DNA of 64,000 bases from Bog-473 sp963791455. GTDB lineage: Bacteria; Actinomycetota; Acidimicrobiia; Acidimicrobiales; RAAP-2. Below are positions 63,189 through 64,000 of the stretch, one piece after another (the stretch's first letter is position 1; every line of letters starts with the position of its first letter). Where the stretch lies: assembly GCA_963791455.1 (NCBI GenBank), contig CAWBSM010000002.1, positions 682,001 to 746,000 on the forward strand. Reading direction: 5' to 3'. The translations under genes were made by a program, and so were the position numbers. The notes beneath the pieces were generated by a model. That model did not search any database, had not been told where the DNA came from, and saw nothing but the letters and a program-made list of their open reading frames with translations.

Positions 63189-64000
63189 GTGCGCGCGGTT
63201 GTGTTCGACATGGCTGACCCCAGCTTCCCGGCTTCACTCGCCGAGCTTCCGGAGCCGGTTCTTCCGGGGCCGTCGTGGGCGCGGATTGCCGTGACGACGG
63301 GCGGGATCTGCGGCAGCGACCTCCACCTCTTCGCACACAACACGGGCCCCTCCCCCACCTTGGCCTCTATCGGAGCCTTCCCGTTCGTGCTCGGGCACGA
63401 GACGGCGGGCCGGGTCGTGGAGACCGGGGCCGACTGCTCCGTGGCCCTCGGGACGCGAGTGGTCCTCGACCCGTGCATCCCCTGCCTTCCCCGGGGCATC
63501 GACCCGCCCTGTGCCAATTGTGCCCGGGGATGGACCTCGTCGTGTCTCAACCTGGACAGCCGCGTCATCAGTTCGGGGCGTTCGCTCGGCTTCACCCAGG
63601 ACCTCGGCGGCGGGTGGGCCGACACGGTGCTGGCGCACCAGTCCATGATCCACCCGCTGCCCGACGCCATCGCAGACCGCGGCGCCAGCCTCTACGAGCC
63701 CGTCTCGATCGCGTGTCACGGTCTGATGCGAGCCATGCCCGAGGACGGCGGTCCGGTTCTTATCGTCGGCGCCGGCATCATCGGATTGGCCGCGCTCGCC
63801 GCCGTGCGCGGGTTGTTCCCGCAACGTCCGGTGACGGTCTTGGCCCGTCACCCGCATCAAGCCGCCGCCGCCGCTGACTGCGGCGCCGACCACGTCGTCC
63901 TGGGGGATCCGGACAACGGTCACTGGGAGGAGCTGGCATCGTTGTCCGATGCACGCGTGGTCGGTCGGAAGCGACACCAGATGCTGATGGGCGGCTTCCC
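63189..64000 (+). CDS. Zinc-dependent alcohol dehydrogenase, 3' end outside window
   Basis: From GTG 63189, about 270 residues to the window edge. MDR-family signatures are catalytic zinc ICGSDLHLF and GHETAGRVV, and structural zinc Cys in CANCARGWTSSC. The Rossmann loop VLIVGAGIIGLAA follows. It oxidises an alcohol with NAD(P). The last Cys-rich segment has the unusual preceding CIPCLPRG. Its start is 66 bases from the divergent PhyH-like gene. Confidence 0.85.
   Translation, partial: MRAVVFDMADPSFPASLAELPEPVLPGPSWARIAVTTGGICGSDLHLFAHNTGPSPTLASIGAFPFVLGHETAGRVVETGADCSVALGTRVVLDPCIPCLPRGIDPPCANCARGWTSSCLNLDSRVISSGRSLGFTQDLGGGWADTVLAHQSMIHPLPDAIADRGASLYEPVSIACHGLMRAMPEDGGPVLIVGAGIIGLAALAAVRGLFPQRPVTVLARHPHQAAAAADCGADHVVLGDPDNGHWEELASLSDARVVGRKRHQMLMGGF

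Overview
The window is high-GC bacterial DNA. The class is most likely Actinomycetota, possibly a deep lineage such as Acidimicrobiia, but the class is an inference. The main pointers are the actinobacterial mec-cysO-cysM cysteine operon (1547-3331), a deazaflavin (F420)-type Ddn oxidoreductase, a dnaK-grpE-dnaJ-clpB heat-shock operon with CbpM, and the codon bias of the core genes.

Layout. 0-1.5 kb holds a Doc/Fic-like small gene pair and an SDR. 1.5-4.3 kb holds mec-cysO-cysM, smpB and the tmRNA gene ssrA. About 4.3-24.26 kb is a genomic island in the 3' end of ssrA: the last 22 bases of tmRNA plus about 80 bases of flank recur at 24114-24215, and similarity continues into a hairpin at 24259. 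Its cargo is visibly less GC-rich than the flanks. It is a run of single, mostly unrelated genes for small-molecule-modifying enzymes: nucleoside phosphorylase, two GNATs, class-C-type serine hydrolase, APH-type kinase, NUDIX, ABM-like protein, MBL hydrolase, CPT-like kinase, stand-alone HD (alarmone-hydrolase-like) protein, methyltransferase and inositol-phosphatase-like protein. Insertion sequences of at least five types are scattered in it, and no site-specific recombinase is visible.

24.3-33.3 kb is patchier chromosomal DNA: an FtsX-type permease, a decayed IS3 copy, a secreted TIM-barrel-like protein, an SDR, a Ddn protein, a gutted group II intron, a DUF1931 histone-fold protein and a frameshifted PLDc_N/SHOCT gene. 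33.4-39.7 kb is the chaperone operon, in transcription order dnaK, grpE, dnaJ/cbpA, cbpM, clpB, all on the minus strand. 40.2-48.4 kb holds a LuxR-type regulator, YceI, a zinc-ribbon thioredoxin, a GNAT-AAA+ fusion ATPase, YdeI-like and DUF1579-like proteins and several gene remnants. 48.6-52.1 kb holds a MarR regulator overlapping a large CLC channel with CBS and RCK_C domains, followed by a DUF4118 membrane protein without kinase.

52.6-64 kb looks catabolic: alpha/beta hydrolase, acyl-CoA synthetase, Rieske oxygenase, SDR, BrkB-family membrane protein, a second CLC channel, an ABM-like protein, a phytanoyl-CoA dioxygenase-like protein and a zinc alcohol dehydrogenase cut by the window end. 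This is consistent with hydroxylation and oxidation of lipid-like or aromatic substrates, but the substrate cannot be read from sequence.
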